Shown here piece by piece: positions 10,681-21,904 of a stretch of DNA of 64,000 bases. The notes under the pieces were generated by a model. That model saw only the letters and a list, made by a program, of their open reading frames with translations. It did not search any database and was not told where the DNA came from. Every line of letters begins with the position of its first letter. Within the stretch, counting starts at the first letter, position 1. Both the position numbers and the translations under genes were made by a program. Source of the stretch: Arthrobacter sp. CJ23. GTDB lineage: Bacteria; Actinomycetota; Actinomycetes; Actinomycetales; Micrococcaceae. The stretch is from assembly GCF_024741795.1 (NCBI RefSeq), contig NZ_CP102950.1:930001-994000 (forward strand), written 5' to 3'.

Positions 10681-11391
10681 TCAGCGCTTCTCTGCCGTCC
10701 GCAGCACGTAGCCCACGCCGCGCTTGGTCTGGATGAGGGCCGCGGCATCGGGATCGATGTCCACCTTGCGGCGCAGGTAGGAGATGTAGGACTCCACGAT
10801 GGAGGCATCGCCGTTGAAGTCGTACTCCCACACGTGGTCCAGGATCTGGGCCTTGGACAGCACACGGTTGGGGTTGAGCATGAGGTAGCGCAGCAGCTTG
10901 AACTCGGTGGGGGACAGCTCGATCACGGTGCCGCCGCGGCGGACCTCGTGGGCGTCGTCGTCGAGTTCGAGGTCATCGACGCGGATCACGGCGTCGTCGT
11001 CGTCCAGCGGCTGGGTGCGGCGCAGCACGGCACGGATGCGGGCCACCACCTCGTCCAGGCTGAAGGGCTTGGTGACGTAGTCGTCCCCGCCTACGGTGAG
11101 GCCGGTGACCTTGTCTTCCGTGTCGTCCTTGGCGGTGAGGAACAGGACGGGGAAGTGCTTTCCGGAAGCGCGGAGGCGGCGGGTGACGGTGAAGCCGTCC
11201 ATGTCCGGGAGCATGACGTCCAGGACCGCCAGATCCGGGGCGTGCAGCTCGGCGGCGGCGAGCGCCTCGCGGCCGTTGGAAGCAGCCACGACCTCGAAGC
11301 CTGCAAAGCGCAGGGACGTGGAGAGCAGCTCGCGGATGTTGGGTTCGTCATCGACGACAAGGAGCTTGGCTTCGGGGCCGTTCTTTTTCAT
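10681..11391 (-). CDS. OmpR-family response regulator
   Basis: 236 residues. The receiver domain (about 9-122) has acidic pocket VVDDEPN, phospho-acceptor D58 (LAVLDVMLPDMDG) and the conserved Lys in YVTKPFS. The C-terminal winged helix (about 135-232) contains LSPTEFKLLRYLMLNPNRV. It should bind promoters as a dimer once phosphorylated by the kinase encoded just downstream. The ATG at 11391 was chosen because the receiver fold begins right after it; the longer in-frame upstream reading lies over the lysE gene in another frame. Target genes are unknown. Confidence 0.92.
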   Translation of the reverse strand: MKKNGPEAKLLVVDDEPNIRELLSTSLRFAGFEVVAASNGREALAAAELHAPDLAVLDVMLPDMDGFTVTRRLRASGKHFPVLFLTAKDDTEDKVTGLTVGGDDYVTKPFSLDEVVARIRAVLRRTQPLDDDDAVIRVDDLELDDDAHEVRRGGTVIELSPTEFKLLRYLMLNPNRVLSKAQILDHVWEYDFNGDASIVESYISYLRRKVDIDPDAAALIQTKRGVGYVLRTAEKR

Positions 11392-11498
11392 GCATCCATG
11401 ATGCTCCCAGAAACTGAGAGTTTTCTGGACGCTTGATGGGAGGAGGCTGCGCGCCGCCGGAGCGCCTGCTGGCCGGCGCCGCGGGCGGGCCGGCGCTG

Positions 11499-12140
11499 CT
11501 ACCTTCCGAAGGCCAGGCCCAGGCCGAGGGTCGTCATGGTGACCGCGATGGCGCCGTCCAGGATCCGCCACGAAGCCGGCCGGGCGAAGAAGCCCCGCAG
11601 CAGCCTCGCGCCGAAGCCCAGCGAGCAGAACCACAGGATGCTGCCCACCATTGCGCCGCCGCCGAACCACCACTGCAGCCCCGCGCCCTGTGCATTGGCC
11701 ACGGATCCCAGGAGCACCACGGTGTCGAGATAGACGTGCGGGTTGAGCCACGTCAGGGCCAGCACAGTCGCCAGGGCCGCGGCCAGTCCCGCACGGCGGC
11801 CGGGAGGGGATGCAGTGCCGCCGTCGGCCGCCGTCAGCGCTCCCGGCCGCATGACGCGGCGTGCCGCCAAGGCCCCGTACCCCACCAGGAAGGCGGCCCC
11901 CACATAGCGGAGGACGACGACGGCGGCAGGCGCCGCGGTGAACAGCGCGCCGGTGCCGATCACCCCGGCGGCGATGAGGGCGGCGTCTGAGAGGGCGCAG
12001 ACCGCCACGATGGGCCAGACATGCTCCCCGCGGATTCCCTGCCGCAGCACGAAGGCGTTCTGTGCGCCGATGGCAACGATGAGGGCCAGGCCGGTGCCGA
12101 GGCCAAGGCCGGTGGTGTGGAGGATGTCGGAGATGTTCAC
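11499..12140 (-). CDS. lysE: LysE/ArgO-family basic amino acid exporter
   Basis: 213 residues with about six membrane helices and the family start [25 protein letters not shown]. LysE exports lysine and arginine in Corynebacterium glutamicum. The neighbour on the other strand, 68 bp away, is a LysG/ArgP-type regulator, the same divergent arrangement as lysE-lysG, which supports the call. Expression is probably induced by the regulator with intracellular basic amino acids. Confidence 0.87.
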   Translation of the reverse strand: MNISDILHTTGLGLGTGLALIVAIGAQNAFVLRQGIRGEHVWPIVAVCALSDAALIAAGVIGTGALFTAAPAAVVVLRYVGAAFLVGYGALAARRVMRPGALTAADGGTASPPGRRAGLAAALATVLALTWLNPHVYLDTVVLLGSVANAQGAGLQWWFGGGAMVGSILWFCSLGFGARLLRGFFARPASWRILDGAIAVTMTTLGLGLAFGR

Positions 12141-12208
12141 CCTCCGACACTAGGGTCGCCCGTGAAATCAGACCAGCTAAAGATTTTCACCCTGCGTAAG
12201 ATCTGCTT

Positions 12209-13147
12209 ATGACACGCTTCCCTTCGGAACAGCTGCTCACCTTCGCCACCGTGCTCTCGGAAGGGACGCTCGAGGCGGCGGCCCGCCTGCTCCACATCAC
12301 GCCGTCGGCCGTCTCCCAGCGGCTCAAGGCGCTTGAGCAGAGCGCCGGGCGCGTGCTCCTGCAGCGCAGCAACCCGGTGCAGGCCACGGAAGCGGGCGAG
12401 GTGGTGCTGCGGCTCGCCCGGCAGCTCGCCCAGCTGGAGGCCGACGCCGGTGCCGAGCTTGGCTTGCCGGCAGGCCCCGGGCAGGTGGCCGTGCCGGTTG
12501 TGGTCAACGCCGACTCCCTGGCCGTCTGGTTCCTGAAGGCACTGGCCCGGGTGCCCAAGGACCTTGGCGTCGTGTTCGATCTGCATCGCGACGACGAGCA
12601 GCACTCCACCTCCCTGTTGCGTTCCGGGACGGTGATGGCGGCCGTGACGGCCACGCCCGAGCCCGTCCAGGGCTGCCGGGTGGAGGGCCTGGGCACTATG
12701 CGGTACCGGGCGGTCGCCGCCCCGGACTTCGTGGACCGCTGGCTGCCTGGCGGCGTGGACGGCGGCGGCGGCGCTGCCCTTGCCGGAGCTGCTCTCGCCG
12801 GCGTCCTGAACGCCGCGCCCGCCGTCGACTTCGACCGCAAGGACAGCTACCAGCGGAAGTTCCTCAACACCCTGCTCGGCAGCCCCGTCTCGGTCCCGGG
12901 TCCGCGGCACTATGTTCCCGCCACCCAGGACTTTGCCGACGCCATCAGGCTGGGGCTCGGCTGGGGCCTGGTGCCGGAGATCCAGTGCGGGGCGGATCTC
13001 GACGCCGCTCGCCTGGTGGAGCTGGCACCGGGCAGGACCTTCGACGTCGCACTCTACTGGCAGCGCTGGCGCGCCGAGTCCCGCATGCTGGACGCCCTGA
13101 GCACGGCAGTCCTGGACACGGCCGCCGAGGTGCTGCTCCCTGCCTGA
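12209..13147 (+). CDS. lysG: LysG/ArgP-type LysR-family regulator
   Basis: 312 residues. An N-terminal HTH (about 1-60: LLTFATVLSEGTLEAAARLL, then PSAVSQRLKALE) is followed by a substrate-binding domain. The family activates basic amino acid export genes, and the divergent lysE gene is the expected target. TAAGAT lies 6 bases before the ATG and no ribosome site is seen, so the message is probably leaderless. A Gly/Ala-rich insertion (GGVDGGGGAALAGAALAG) lies near residue 185-202. Confidence 0.88.
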   Translation: MTRFPSEQLLTFATVLSEGTLEAAARLLHITPSAVSQRLKALEQSAGRVLLQRSNPVQATEAGEVVLRLARQLAQLEADAGAELGLPAGPGQVAVPVVVNADSLAVWFLKALARVPKDLGVVFDLHRDDEQHSTSLLRSGTVMAAVTATPEPVQGCRVEGLGTMRYRAVAAPDFVDRWLPGGVDGGGGAALAGAALAGVLNAAPAVDFDRKDSYQRKFLNTLLGSPVSVPGPRHYVPATQDFADAIRLGLGWGLVPEIQCGADLDAARLVELAPGRTFDVALYWQRWRAESRMLDALSTAVLDTAAEVLLPA

Positions 13148-13167
13148 GCTGCAGTGCTTGGGCCGGC

Positions 13168-13279
13168 ATGTCTGAACCAGAATGTCTGAACCAGAATGTC
13201 TGAACCAGAATGTCTGAACCAGAATGTCTGAACCAGAATGTCTGAACCAGAATGTCTGAACCAGAATGTCTGACCCGGC
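13168..13279. repeat. 14-bp minisatellite: seven perfect copies plus one degenerate
   Basis: The unit atgtctgaaccaga is repeated without change at 13168, 13182, 13196, 13210, 13224, 13238 and 13252. A degenerate copy follows at 13266-13279, and a further atgtc begins at 13280. The array fills most of the gap between lysG and the next small gene. The period is not a multiple of three. Confidence 0.95.
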
Positions 13280-13338
13280 ATGTCAACACGCCGCGAGGCC
13301 ACAGCAATAATGTCGTGGCCCCGTTCCACACTGAATCC

Positions 13339-13533
13339 ATGGAAGAACAATCAGAACCGCAGATGGAATTCCACGTCAGCTACCTGGACGCGGACTCAGG
13401 GCTGGTCCGGACCGAAGTCTTCGCTGAGCGGGGGGAAGCCGAACGCTTCGCCAATGCCCGGCTCAAGGACGAGGACTCCTGGGCCGTCGTGGACGCTGTC
13501 GCGGTCCAGCAGGCCCGGCGGCTTGCCGCCTAA
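13339..13533 (+). CDS. Small acidic protein of unknown function
   Basis: 64 residues from the ATG at 13339 (MEEQSEPQMEFHVSYLD...), soluble and acidic, ending in a basic-hydrophobic VQQARRLAA tail. No ribosome binding site is visible. An AATAAT stretch near 13305 could be a -10 element about 28 bases upstream. An in-frame extension to 13252 would begin in the last perfect minisatellite copy and add 29 residues of repeat-derived sequence, which I judge untranslated. The length and composition resemble small conserved hypothetical proteins of Arthrobacter. I do not recognise a family. Confidence 0.55.
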   Translation: MEEQSEPQMEFHVSYLDADSGLVRTEVFAERGEAERFANARLKDEDSWAVVDAVAVQQARRLAA

Positions 13534-13602
13534 CCGCCCAGCCCCGCCCAGCCCGCCTAACCGCCCAGCCCCGCCGCGTAGCGCGCAGCCCCTGCGCAGC
13601 CA

Positions 13603-15246
13603 CTACGCCGCCTCGACGTCCTTCGCGTCCAGGATCCGGTACGCGTAGCCCTGCTCCGCGAGGAACCGCTGCCGCTTCGCCGCGAAGTCCTGGTCCAGGG
13701 TGTCCCGGGCCACGAGGGAATAGAAGCGGGCCGAGCGGCCGTCCTGCTTGGGCCGCAGGAGCCGTCCCAGGCGCTGGGCCTCCTCCTGCCGGGAACCGAA
13801 GGATCCGGAGACCTGGATGGCCACGGAGGCCTCGGGCAGGTCGATGGAGAAGTTGGCCACCTTGGAGACCACCAGGGTGTGCACCTCCCCGGCGCGGAAG
13901 GCGTCAAAGAGCGACTGCCGCACCTTCACGGAGGTCTCGCCCTTGATGACGGGGGCGCCCAGGCGCTCGCCGATCTCGTCCAGCTGGTCGATGTACTGGC
14001 CGATCACCAGCAGCTGCTCGCCCTGGTGCCGGGCCACGATCCGCTCCACGAGCTGCGTCTTGGTCTCCGAGGTGGAACACAGCCGGTACTTGTCGGCGTC
14101 GTCGGCCATGGCATAGGCCACCCGCTCATCGCGCGGCAGGTCCACCCGCACCTCCACGCAGTCTGCGGGCGCGATGTAGCCCTGCGCCTCGATGTCCTTC
14201 CACGGCGCGTCGTAGCGTTTGGGGCCGATCAGGCTGAAGACCTCGCCCTCGCGGCCGTCCTCGCGCACCAGCGTGGCGGTGAGGCCCAGCCGGCGCCGGG
14301 CCTGCAGGTCCGCGGTCATGCGGAAGATCGGGGCCGGCAGCAGGTGCACCTCGTCGTAGATGATCAGGCCCCAATCGTGCCCGTCCACGAGCTCCAGGTG
14401 CGGGTAGAGGCCGCCGCGCTTGGTGGTCAGCACCTGGTAGGTGGCGATCGTGACGGCACGGACCTCCTTCACGGCGCCCGAGTACTCGCCGATCTCATCC
14501 TCCGTCAGTGACGTGCGCTTGAGCAGCTCGTCCTTCCACTGACGCGCCGCCACCGTGTTGGTCACCAGGATCAGCGTGGTGGTGGAACTGGTGGCCATGG
14601 CTGCCGCGCCAACGATGGTCTTCCCGGCGCCGCAGGGGAGCACCACGACGCCGCTGCCGCCGGCCCAGAAGTTCTCCGTGGCCAACTGCTGGTAGGGGCG
14701 AAGCTTCCAGCCGTCCTCGTTCAGGGCGATCAGGTGCGGGGTGCCGTCCACGTAGCCGGCCAGGTCCTCGGCGGGCCAGCCCAGCTTGAGCAGCAGCTGC
14801 TTGAGCTGCCCGCGCTGGGAGGAGTGGACCACCACGGTTTCGCCGTCGATCCGCGGCCCCAGCAGCGGGGCGATCTTCTTGGCCCGGATGACTTCCTCCA
14901 GCACCGGGTAGTCATCGGTGCGCATCACCAGGCCATGCTGCGGGTCCTTCTCCAGCCGCAGGCGGCCGTACCGTGACATGGTCTCCTCGACATCGATCAG
15001 CAGCGCGTGCGGCACGGGGAAACGGGAGTACTTCAGCAGCGTGTCCAGCACCTGCTCGGCGTCGAGCCCGGCCGCCCGGGCGTTCCACAGGCCCAGGGGC
15101 GTCAGCCGGTAGCTGTGCATGTGCTCCGGTGCCCGTTCGAGCTCCGCAAAGGCCGCAATGGCATGCCGGGCCTCGGTGGCGAGCTCGTGGTCCACTTCCA
15201 GCAGGATGGTCTTGTCGCTTTGCACGATCAGCGGACCGTTGCTCAC
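13603..15246 (-). CDS. XPB-type DNA repair helicase
   Basis: 547 residues, SF2 helicase of the bacterial XPB/ERCC3 group. The N-terminal damage-recognition-like region (about 1-190) is followed by RecA-like domain 1 with Walker A PCGAGKT and DEVH box (IIYDEVHLLP), motif III GLTATLVREDG, and domain 2 ending with motif VI (AQRLGRLLRPK). It unwinds DNA 3' to 5' with ATP. The GTG at 15246 was chosen for its GAGGA site 8 bases upstream; a longer reading would overlap the preceding gene. It directly follows the helicase-associated gene (10-bp gap), the same pairing seen in mycobacteria. Confidence 0.92.
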   Translation of the reverse strand: MSNGPLIVQSDKTILLEVDHELATEARHAIAAFAELERAPEHMHSYRLTPLGLWNARAAGLDAEQVLDTLLKYSRFPVPHALLIDVEETMSRYGRLRLEKDPQHGLVMRTDDYPVLEEVIRAKKIAPLLGPRIDGETVVVHSSQRGQLKQLLLKLGWPAEDLAGYVDGTPHLIALNEDGWKLRPYQQLATENFWAGGSGVVVLPCGAGKTIVGAAAMATSSTTTLILVTNTVAARQWKDELLKRTSLTEDEIGEYSGAVKEVRAVTIATYQVLTTKRGGLYPHLELVDGHDWGLIIYDEVHLLPAPIFRMTADLQARRRLGLTATLVREDGREGEVFSLIGPKRYDAPWKDIEAQGYIAPADCVEVRVDLPRDERVAYAMADDADKYRLCSTSETKTQLVERIVARHQGEQLLVIGQYIDQLDEIGERLGAPVIKGETSVKVRQSLFDAFRAGEVHTLVVSKVANFSIDLPEASVAIQVSGSFGSRQEEAQRLGRLLRPKQDGRSARFYSLVARDTLDQDFAAKRQRFLAEQGYAYRILDAKDVEAA

Positions 15247-15256
15247 TGTTGATTCC

Positions 15257-17722
15257 TCACTTGTGCAGTTCCCCTGCAGGTTCGACGTCGATGATCCGGT
15301 GGATGGACAGCACCCGTTCGGTCTCCTTGCCCGGATCAAACACGCGGACGCGGCCGCCGGACACGGAGACCGGCACCACGGTTTCGGTGTTGGAATTGCC
15401 CAGGCTGTCCACCACGTTCATGGTCACGGCCTGCTTGAGCCGGATGGCCTTGTGCAGCGTTTCCAGGCCAAGCTGCGCGCTCGCCTCGCCCGTGGCTTCC
15501 GCAGGGCGTTCCTGGCGCAGCACCGCGATCTGGGCGTCGACGTCGTCGTCAGGCGGCGCCGTCCGCGGCGCCGCATACAGCGGGCGGGCGCTGCCGGGCA
15601 GTGCGGTGGTCCGCTTCAGGCGCACGACGGCGGCCTCCGACTCTTGGAGGGTGGGCGAGAGGCCGAGTCCGCGCAGGACCCGGGCCACCTCGCGCGGGCT
15701 GGCGGTTGAGGTCAGGACGGTGGGCGCGATCCGGACCAGGCCAAGGACCGATGTGCCGTCCCCGTTCAGGAGATCCGCGATGGCCGATTCGTCGTCGCTC
15801 TGAATGAAGCTGGCGCTGCTGGCCACGCGCAGCCGCCCGTGCCGGGACGCCGTGTCCTGCACCAGATATTCCAACGGCTGCGGAACCTCCGTGGCGGAGT
15901 GCTCGCGCAGGAAGGCGAGCAGGGACTCGGCGTCGTGGCCGGCGTCGAGCGCCCGCCGCACTGAGTCCCCGGAGAAGCGGTAGATCGTGGCCGGGCCCTG
16001 CCCCTCGGCGTCGGCCATGAGCAGCAGTTTCCCGCTGATTTCCGGCGCCAGGTAGCCCGGTGCCACGGCCGTCAGGTCGGCCTGCAGCAGCACATGGCTG
16101 ACAGCCGCCGGCAAATGCTCGCCGAGGATTTCCATGGCCTGCTCGGGCTGCCCGGCAGCGAGGGCCGAGCCCAGCTGGGTGAAGGCGCCGGAGCCCATCA
16201 GCCCCAACAGTTCGGCCTCCTGCAGGATGCCGCGCACCAGCGAACTGAACCGGCGGGACATCCGGGGCTGGGTCCATTCGGCCCGTTCCATCACGGCGGC
16301 GGTGTTCAGGACCGGGGCCCGCCCGTCGGCGGCGCCGGCCTCGACCGTCAGCTCGTCCAGGATTTCCAGAATCCGACGCCGGACCACAGGGGCATCGGGC
16401 CGCTGCGCCTCTGCGGACAGGGCGTTGATGGTGGTGCCGGCCGTACCGTGGTGCGTCGCGGAGGTGGACGCCGGGCCAGTGAGCGGCTGGCCCACCAGCG
16501 ACGGCGCGCGTTCACTGGCAAGCCAGGCATTGACGAGCCACAGCCACTGCTCCTGGCGGGGGAGGCCCAGCCATTCCAGCGACGGCGGCTGCACCCAGGT
16601 GGAGGTGTCGACGTCGAGCCGGAGCAGCCCGGACAGGGCACAGATTTCCAGGAGAACGGCCGTCTCGTGCATCCCGTAGCGCATGGCCTCGGCGAGGCGC
16701 TTGAGTTCGCGCACACCCACGCCGCCGCTGCGCAGCGTCGCCAGGGGCTGCTCACGGACGGCGGCCAGCAGTTCACCGGTGAGCCGCAGGGTTTCCGCAA
16801 TGGCACCCATCGCGGCGTTCCGGCGCAGGGCAGCGCTGGTGCTGCCGAGCTCGGGGACGGGCGGGGCCAGGGTGAAATGGTCCACGATGGCGCCCCCGCG
16901 CAGGGCAATCCCCACGCTGTGCGGAAGCTCGACATGCGCGGCGTCAAGGGGCACCAGCAGGCCGCGTGCCAGCAGCCAGTCCACCGGTCCGACGTCGGCG
17001 TTTTCGTGGACGACGGACGCACGCCGCTGCGCCTGCGGAACGGCGCCCATCGCCCAGCTGCCGAACTTGTCAAGCAGGCCCCTAGTGCGCTCCGGGGCGT
17101 GCGCCAGGATCTCCTGCACGCTTTCGGGGCTGGACGTCCAGCGCTGCAAGGCCAGGGCCGCGTCCATCGGGGTGCTGGCGGCGTGGATGCCAGCGCCGCT
17201 CTGGTGGAGTTCGGCCACCAGATGGACCACGCGCTGGGCGAACGCGGGCTGCAGCCGGACCAGCTCGGTGTAGCTGCGGCCCAATCCTGCAGGATAGATG
17301 CCGATGACGTCCCTGAGGCTGCCCACGGGCAAGTAGAAGCGCTGCCGGGTGGTGCCGTGGGCGGCGGCCCCGGCCGGCGGCTCGGCCCGGTGGACCAGCG
17401 CCAGTTCCTGGAGCTTGGCCAGGATCGGTTCGATGGCCGCGATCGTGGCACCGGCAATGACCTTTTTCAGTCCCGCAGCGGAGGCGCTGTGCCCGGTATC
17501 GGTGTTGGTGCACAGGTGCAGCGTTTCCAGGACCTGCATCTCGGGTTTGTTGAGCCGTTCCAGGGCCCGCTGCACACTGACGCGGGCACTTGCGCGTGCG
17601 GCCAGGGCCGCGAAATCCGGCGCCATTGGCGACATCAGGTCCGGCCGGGCGGCAAACAGGGCCCGCAGCGAGTTGTCGCTGCGTGCCTCCAGTTCCTTGC
17701 TGAGCGCGCGTATAAGGGACAT
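15257..17722 (-). CDS. Helicase-associated protein paired with XPB (Helicase_C_3-type)
   Basis: 821 residues from ATG 17722 (GTG 17725 is immediately adjacent and equally near the GGAG site). The protein has no Walker motifs. Its C-terminal third includes a segment like the N-terminal domain of XPB/Ssl2 (LEYLVQDTASRHGRLRVA, then FIQSDDESAIADLL). The N-terminus (LSKELEARSDNSLRALFAARPDL) and its position next to an XPB helicase match a conserved actinobacterial partner protein. Function is unproven; a regulatory or DNA-binding partner of XPB is plausible. Confidence 0.8.
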   Translation of the reverse strand: MSLIRALSKELEARSDNSLRALFAARPDLMSPMAPDFAALAARASARVSVQRALERLNKPEMQVLETLHLCTNTDTGHSASAAGLKKVIAGATIAAIEPILAKLQELALVHRAEPPAGAAAHGTTRQRFYLPVGSLRDVIGIYPAGLGRSYTELVRLQPAFAQRVVHLVAELHQSGAGIHAASTPMDAALALQRWTSSPESVQEILAHAPERTRGLLDKFGSWAMGAVPQAQRRASVVHENADVGPVDWLLARGLLVPLDAAHVELPHSVGIALRGGAIVDHFTLAPPVPELGSTSAALRRNAAMGAIAETLRLTGELLAAVREQPLATLRSGGVGVRELKRLAEAMRYGMHETAVLLEICALSGLLRLDVDTSTWVQPPSLEWLGLPRQEQWLWLVNAWLASERAPSLVGQPLTGPASTSATHHGTAGTTINALSAEAQRPDAPVVRRRILEILDELTVEAGAADGRAPVLNTAAVMERAEWTQPRMSRRFSSLVRGILQEAELLGLMGSGAFTQLGSALAAGQPEQAMEILGEHLPAAVSHVLLQADLTAVAPGYLAPEISGKLLLMADAEGQGPATIYRFSGDSVRRALDAGHDAESLLAFLREHSATEVPQPLEYLVQDTASRHGRLRVASSASFIQSDDESAIADLLNGDGTSVLGLVRIAPTVLTSTASPREVARVLRGLGLSPTLQESEAAVVRLKRTTALPGSARPLYAAPRTAPPDDDVDAQIAVLRQERPAEATGEASAQLGLETLHKAIRLKQAVTMNVVDSLGNSNTETVVPVSVSGGRVRVFDPGKETERVLSIHRIIDVEPAGELHK

Positions 17723-17773
17723 CACTCCAACGTTACCGCCACGCGGTCCCCTAAGCCCTTTGTCAGGCTGACG

Positions 17774-17989
17774 TTATTGTCGTCGCCGGCGCCGCACATC
17801 ATCCAGGATCAGCACGATCATCAGGATGAACGCGAGCGGCAGTCCGTACAGGGCCGTGGATGTTACCCAGACGGGGGCCGCCCCGCCACCGAAGGCAATC
17901 GCCATGACGGCGGCAACAGCCGCCAGCGACAACACCGCGACGACGGCGGCAATGATCATGAGGGGGCGGCGGTAGCCGGTGGATGTCAT
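17774..17989 (-). CDS. Small membrane protein, unknown function
   Basis: 71 residues with two hydrophobic segments (about 9-33 and 41-62) and a basic cytoplasmic tail (DDVRRRRRQ). It lies 51 bp upstream of the helicase-associated gene on the same strand. I do not recognise a family. Two-helix proteins of this form are common unannotated genes in Micrococcaceae. Confidence 0.6.
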   Translation of the reverse strand: MTSTGYRRPLMIIAAVVAVLSLAAVAAVMAIAFGGGAAPVWVTSTALYGLPLAFILMIVLILDDVRRRRRQ

Positions 17990-18204
17990 GCCTCAAACGC
18001 TAACAGCCGCGGCCCGCCGGCGTCCGCCGCCGGGTGCCCGTGCCCCCGCTTCCGCGCCGCAAAGCGGGATTACGGGGCAAGGCAGGATAACCTTGAAGGA
18101 ACAGACCAACACGGACCGAGCTGCCACCCTTGTACCCGCACTACCCTGCGGATGCGGTGGCGGCCCGGCGTGTCTCCCAAGCAAGAACGAAGAAGGTTGA
18201 TTAC

Positions 18205-18588
18205 GTGCCTACCGGCAAGGTCAAGTGGTATGACAAGGACAAGGGATTCGGATTCCTCGCAGCCGAGGATGGCCAGGAAGTATTCCTGCCCAAGACGTCC
18301 CTGCCCGCAGGAGTAACGGAACTGAAGGCCGGCACCCGCGTGGAGTTCGGCGTGGCCGATGGCCGCCGCGGCGCCCAGGCCCTGGGTGTCCGGGTCCTGG
18401 AGAAGACGCCGTCCGTTGCCAAGGCCAAGCGTGTGAACGCCAAGGACCTGGCCCCCATGGTGCAGGACCTCGTCACCGTGCTGGACAACCTCTCCGGCTC
18501 GCTGTCCGCCGGCAAGTACCCCGAAGGCAACAAGGGCAAGGCCATTGCGATGGCCCTGCGCAAGGTTGCCGACGAGCTGGACGCTTAG
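18205..18588 (+). CDS. Cold-shock-domain protein with C-terminal helical extension
   Basis: 127 residues. Residues 1-64 form a cold-shock domain with RNP1 GFGFL and a modified RNP2 (EVFLP in place of VFVH). The remaining about 60 residues (NAKDLAPMVQDLVTVLDNLSGSLSAGKYP...) look alpha-helical and are not part of a standard Csp. The start is GTG 18205, behind AGAAGG with 8-base spacing. An upstream in-frame ATG at 18130 gives no Csp-like sequence. It is 7 bp from the DUF3027 gene and very likely co-transcribed with it. Confidence 0.88.
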   Translation: MPTGKVKWYDKDKGFGFLAAEDGQEVFLPKTSLPAGVTELKAGTRVEFGVADGRRGAQALGVRVLEKTPSVAKAKRVNAKDLAPMVQDLVTVLDNLSGSLSAGKYPEGNKGKAIAMALRKVADELDA

Positions 18589-18595
18589 GCCTGCC

Positions 18596-19321
18596 ATGAC
18601 TTCGGAATCCGCAGAGAGCACCCCGGCAGACGCAGCCACCGCAGCAACTGCCCCCGCCGCAGCAGCACAGGCTCCTGACGCCGGGGCCGGCTCTGCGCGG
18701 AAGGCCGGTGCCGGCAAGGCCAGCACCGCCAAGGCCAGTGCCGGGAAGAGCAGTGCAGACAAGCCCCGCGCCGGGGTTCCCGTGTGGCGCGTTGGAAAGC
18801 CGGACGCCTTCCTGGCGGCCGCCGTCGACGCTGCCCGCGAGGCAGTGGCCACCATTGCCGGGCCCGGCGAGATCGGCGCGCACCTTGCCGCCAAGTCCGA
18901 AGGCGACCGCGTGGTCACGCACCTCTTCGAGTCGCGGCTCAGCGGCTACCTCGGCTGGCAGTGGTACGCCGTGGTGACCCGCAATTCGCGCTCCAAGATT
19001 GTCACAGTCAGCGAACTCGGACTGCTGCCCTCCGAGGACTCCATCCTGGCCCCGGAATGGATTCCGTGGGCGAAGCGTGTCCGCCCGGAAGACGAGACCC
19101 CCGTGGTCGAGGAGTCGGTCGAAGGGCCCGCAGGGGAAGCTGTCGAAGAGATTGCCGCGGAAGCAGCGGATGGCGAAGGGCCCGACGCCGGCGCTGCCGC
19201 CGTCGAGCCTGACGACGAAGACTTTGACGAGGACTCTGACGACGAAGACTCCGCTGACGAAGACCCTGACGACGAAGAAGACTTCGACGAGGATGACGAC
19301 GACGCAGCCGCGGCCGAATAG
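18596..19321 (+). CDS. DUF3027 protein with acidic tail
   Basis: 241 residues. The N-terminus (1-60) is Ala/Ser/Lys-rich low complexity. The middle (about 61-165) is the DUF3027 region, starting VWRVGKPDAFLAAAVDAAR and containing GYLGWQWYAVVTR. The C-terminal 60 residues are almost all Asp/Glu/Ala. The start ATG 18596 lies 7 bp after the cold-shock gene. No function is known to me. A strongly acidic tail could mimic nucleic acid or bind a basic partner, which is speculation. Confidence 0.82.
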   Translation: MTSESAESTPADAATAATAPAAAAQAPDAGAGSARKAGAGKASTAKASAGKSSADKPRAGVPVWRVGKPDAFLAAAVDAAREAVATIAGPGEIGAHLAAKSEGDRVVTHLFESRLSGYLGWQWYAVVTRNSRSKIVTVSELGLLPSEDSILAPEWIPWAKRVRPEDETPVVEESVEGPAGEAVEEIAAEAADGEGPDAGAAAVEPDDEDFDEDSDDEDSADEDPDDEEDFDEDDDDAAAAE

Positions 19322-19462
19322 CAGTTGATGGCTGTGCGGGGTGGGTCTCGTCTGGATCATCCGGGCACGGTGGCTGCGGCTCCGCTTCGACCGCCGGGCC
19401 GGCGGACTGCGCTTCTTCCGCGTTGAGTCCCTGGAGCACCCCCCGGAGGCGCTAACGACGAC

Positions 19463-19495
19463 GGCGCCGCCCGGGATTCGCACCCGGACGACGCC
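19463..19495. terminator. Hairpin between convergent DUF3027 and serC genes
   Basis: A 13-bp stem (GGCGCCGCCCGGG, 19463-19475, with CCCGGACGACGCC, 19483-19495, two G-U type positions) closes a 7-base loop. It could serve both strands. No T-tract follows. Confidence 0.5.
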
Positions 19496-19529
19496 GACCA
19501 GCCCTGACCGCGGAAGCCCGCGCAGAGCG

Positions 19530-21661
<2,132 letters not shown>

Positions 21662-21904
21662 GCCGGCCGCCAGGCAGCTGGCCATGCGGGCTGACCCGCC
21701 GCGGACGCTGTGGCCCCATGGCAGTGATGCATCACCTGCAGGGGTGTCCGATGTGCGCGCCGAGGCCATGTGACCTGCGGTTTTGCCCGAAAGCTGCTAT
21801 GGACGGTGTGCTGACGCCGCCTGCCGAAAGATAACGAAATTATTACCGCGCACCTTAATCACCTATAGTTGACTACTAGCGCCGATATCAAAGCGTTACC
21901 TGAT
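21662..21904. other. Intergenic stretch before the first c-di-AMP riboswitch
   Basis: It holds no supported gene. Near its right end TATAGT (21864-21869) is a good -10 hexamer for the riboswitch transcript. The -35 region is unclear (TATTAC at 21841-21846 with a 17-bp spacer). Confidence 0.45.

Noticed and set aside
13168..13279. CRISPR array
   Set aside because: The repeats are 14 bp and directly abutting, with no spacers and no cas genes.
16094..18316. A 740-codon plus-strand frame over the helicase-associated gene
   Set aside because: Low-complexity Gly/Arg/Gln sequence opposite a real gene, running into the cold-shock gene in a wrong frame.
19463..19495. tRNA-like T-arm on the minus strand near serC
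   Set aside because: GGGTGCGAATCCC resembles a T-arm, but no anticodon or acceptor stem can be built around it. It is better explained as a hairpin.
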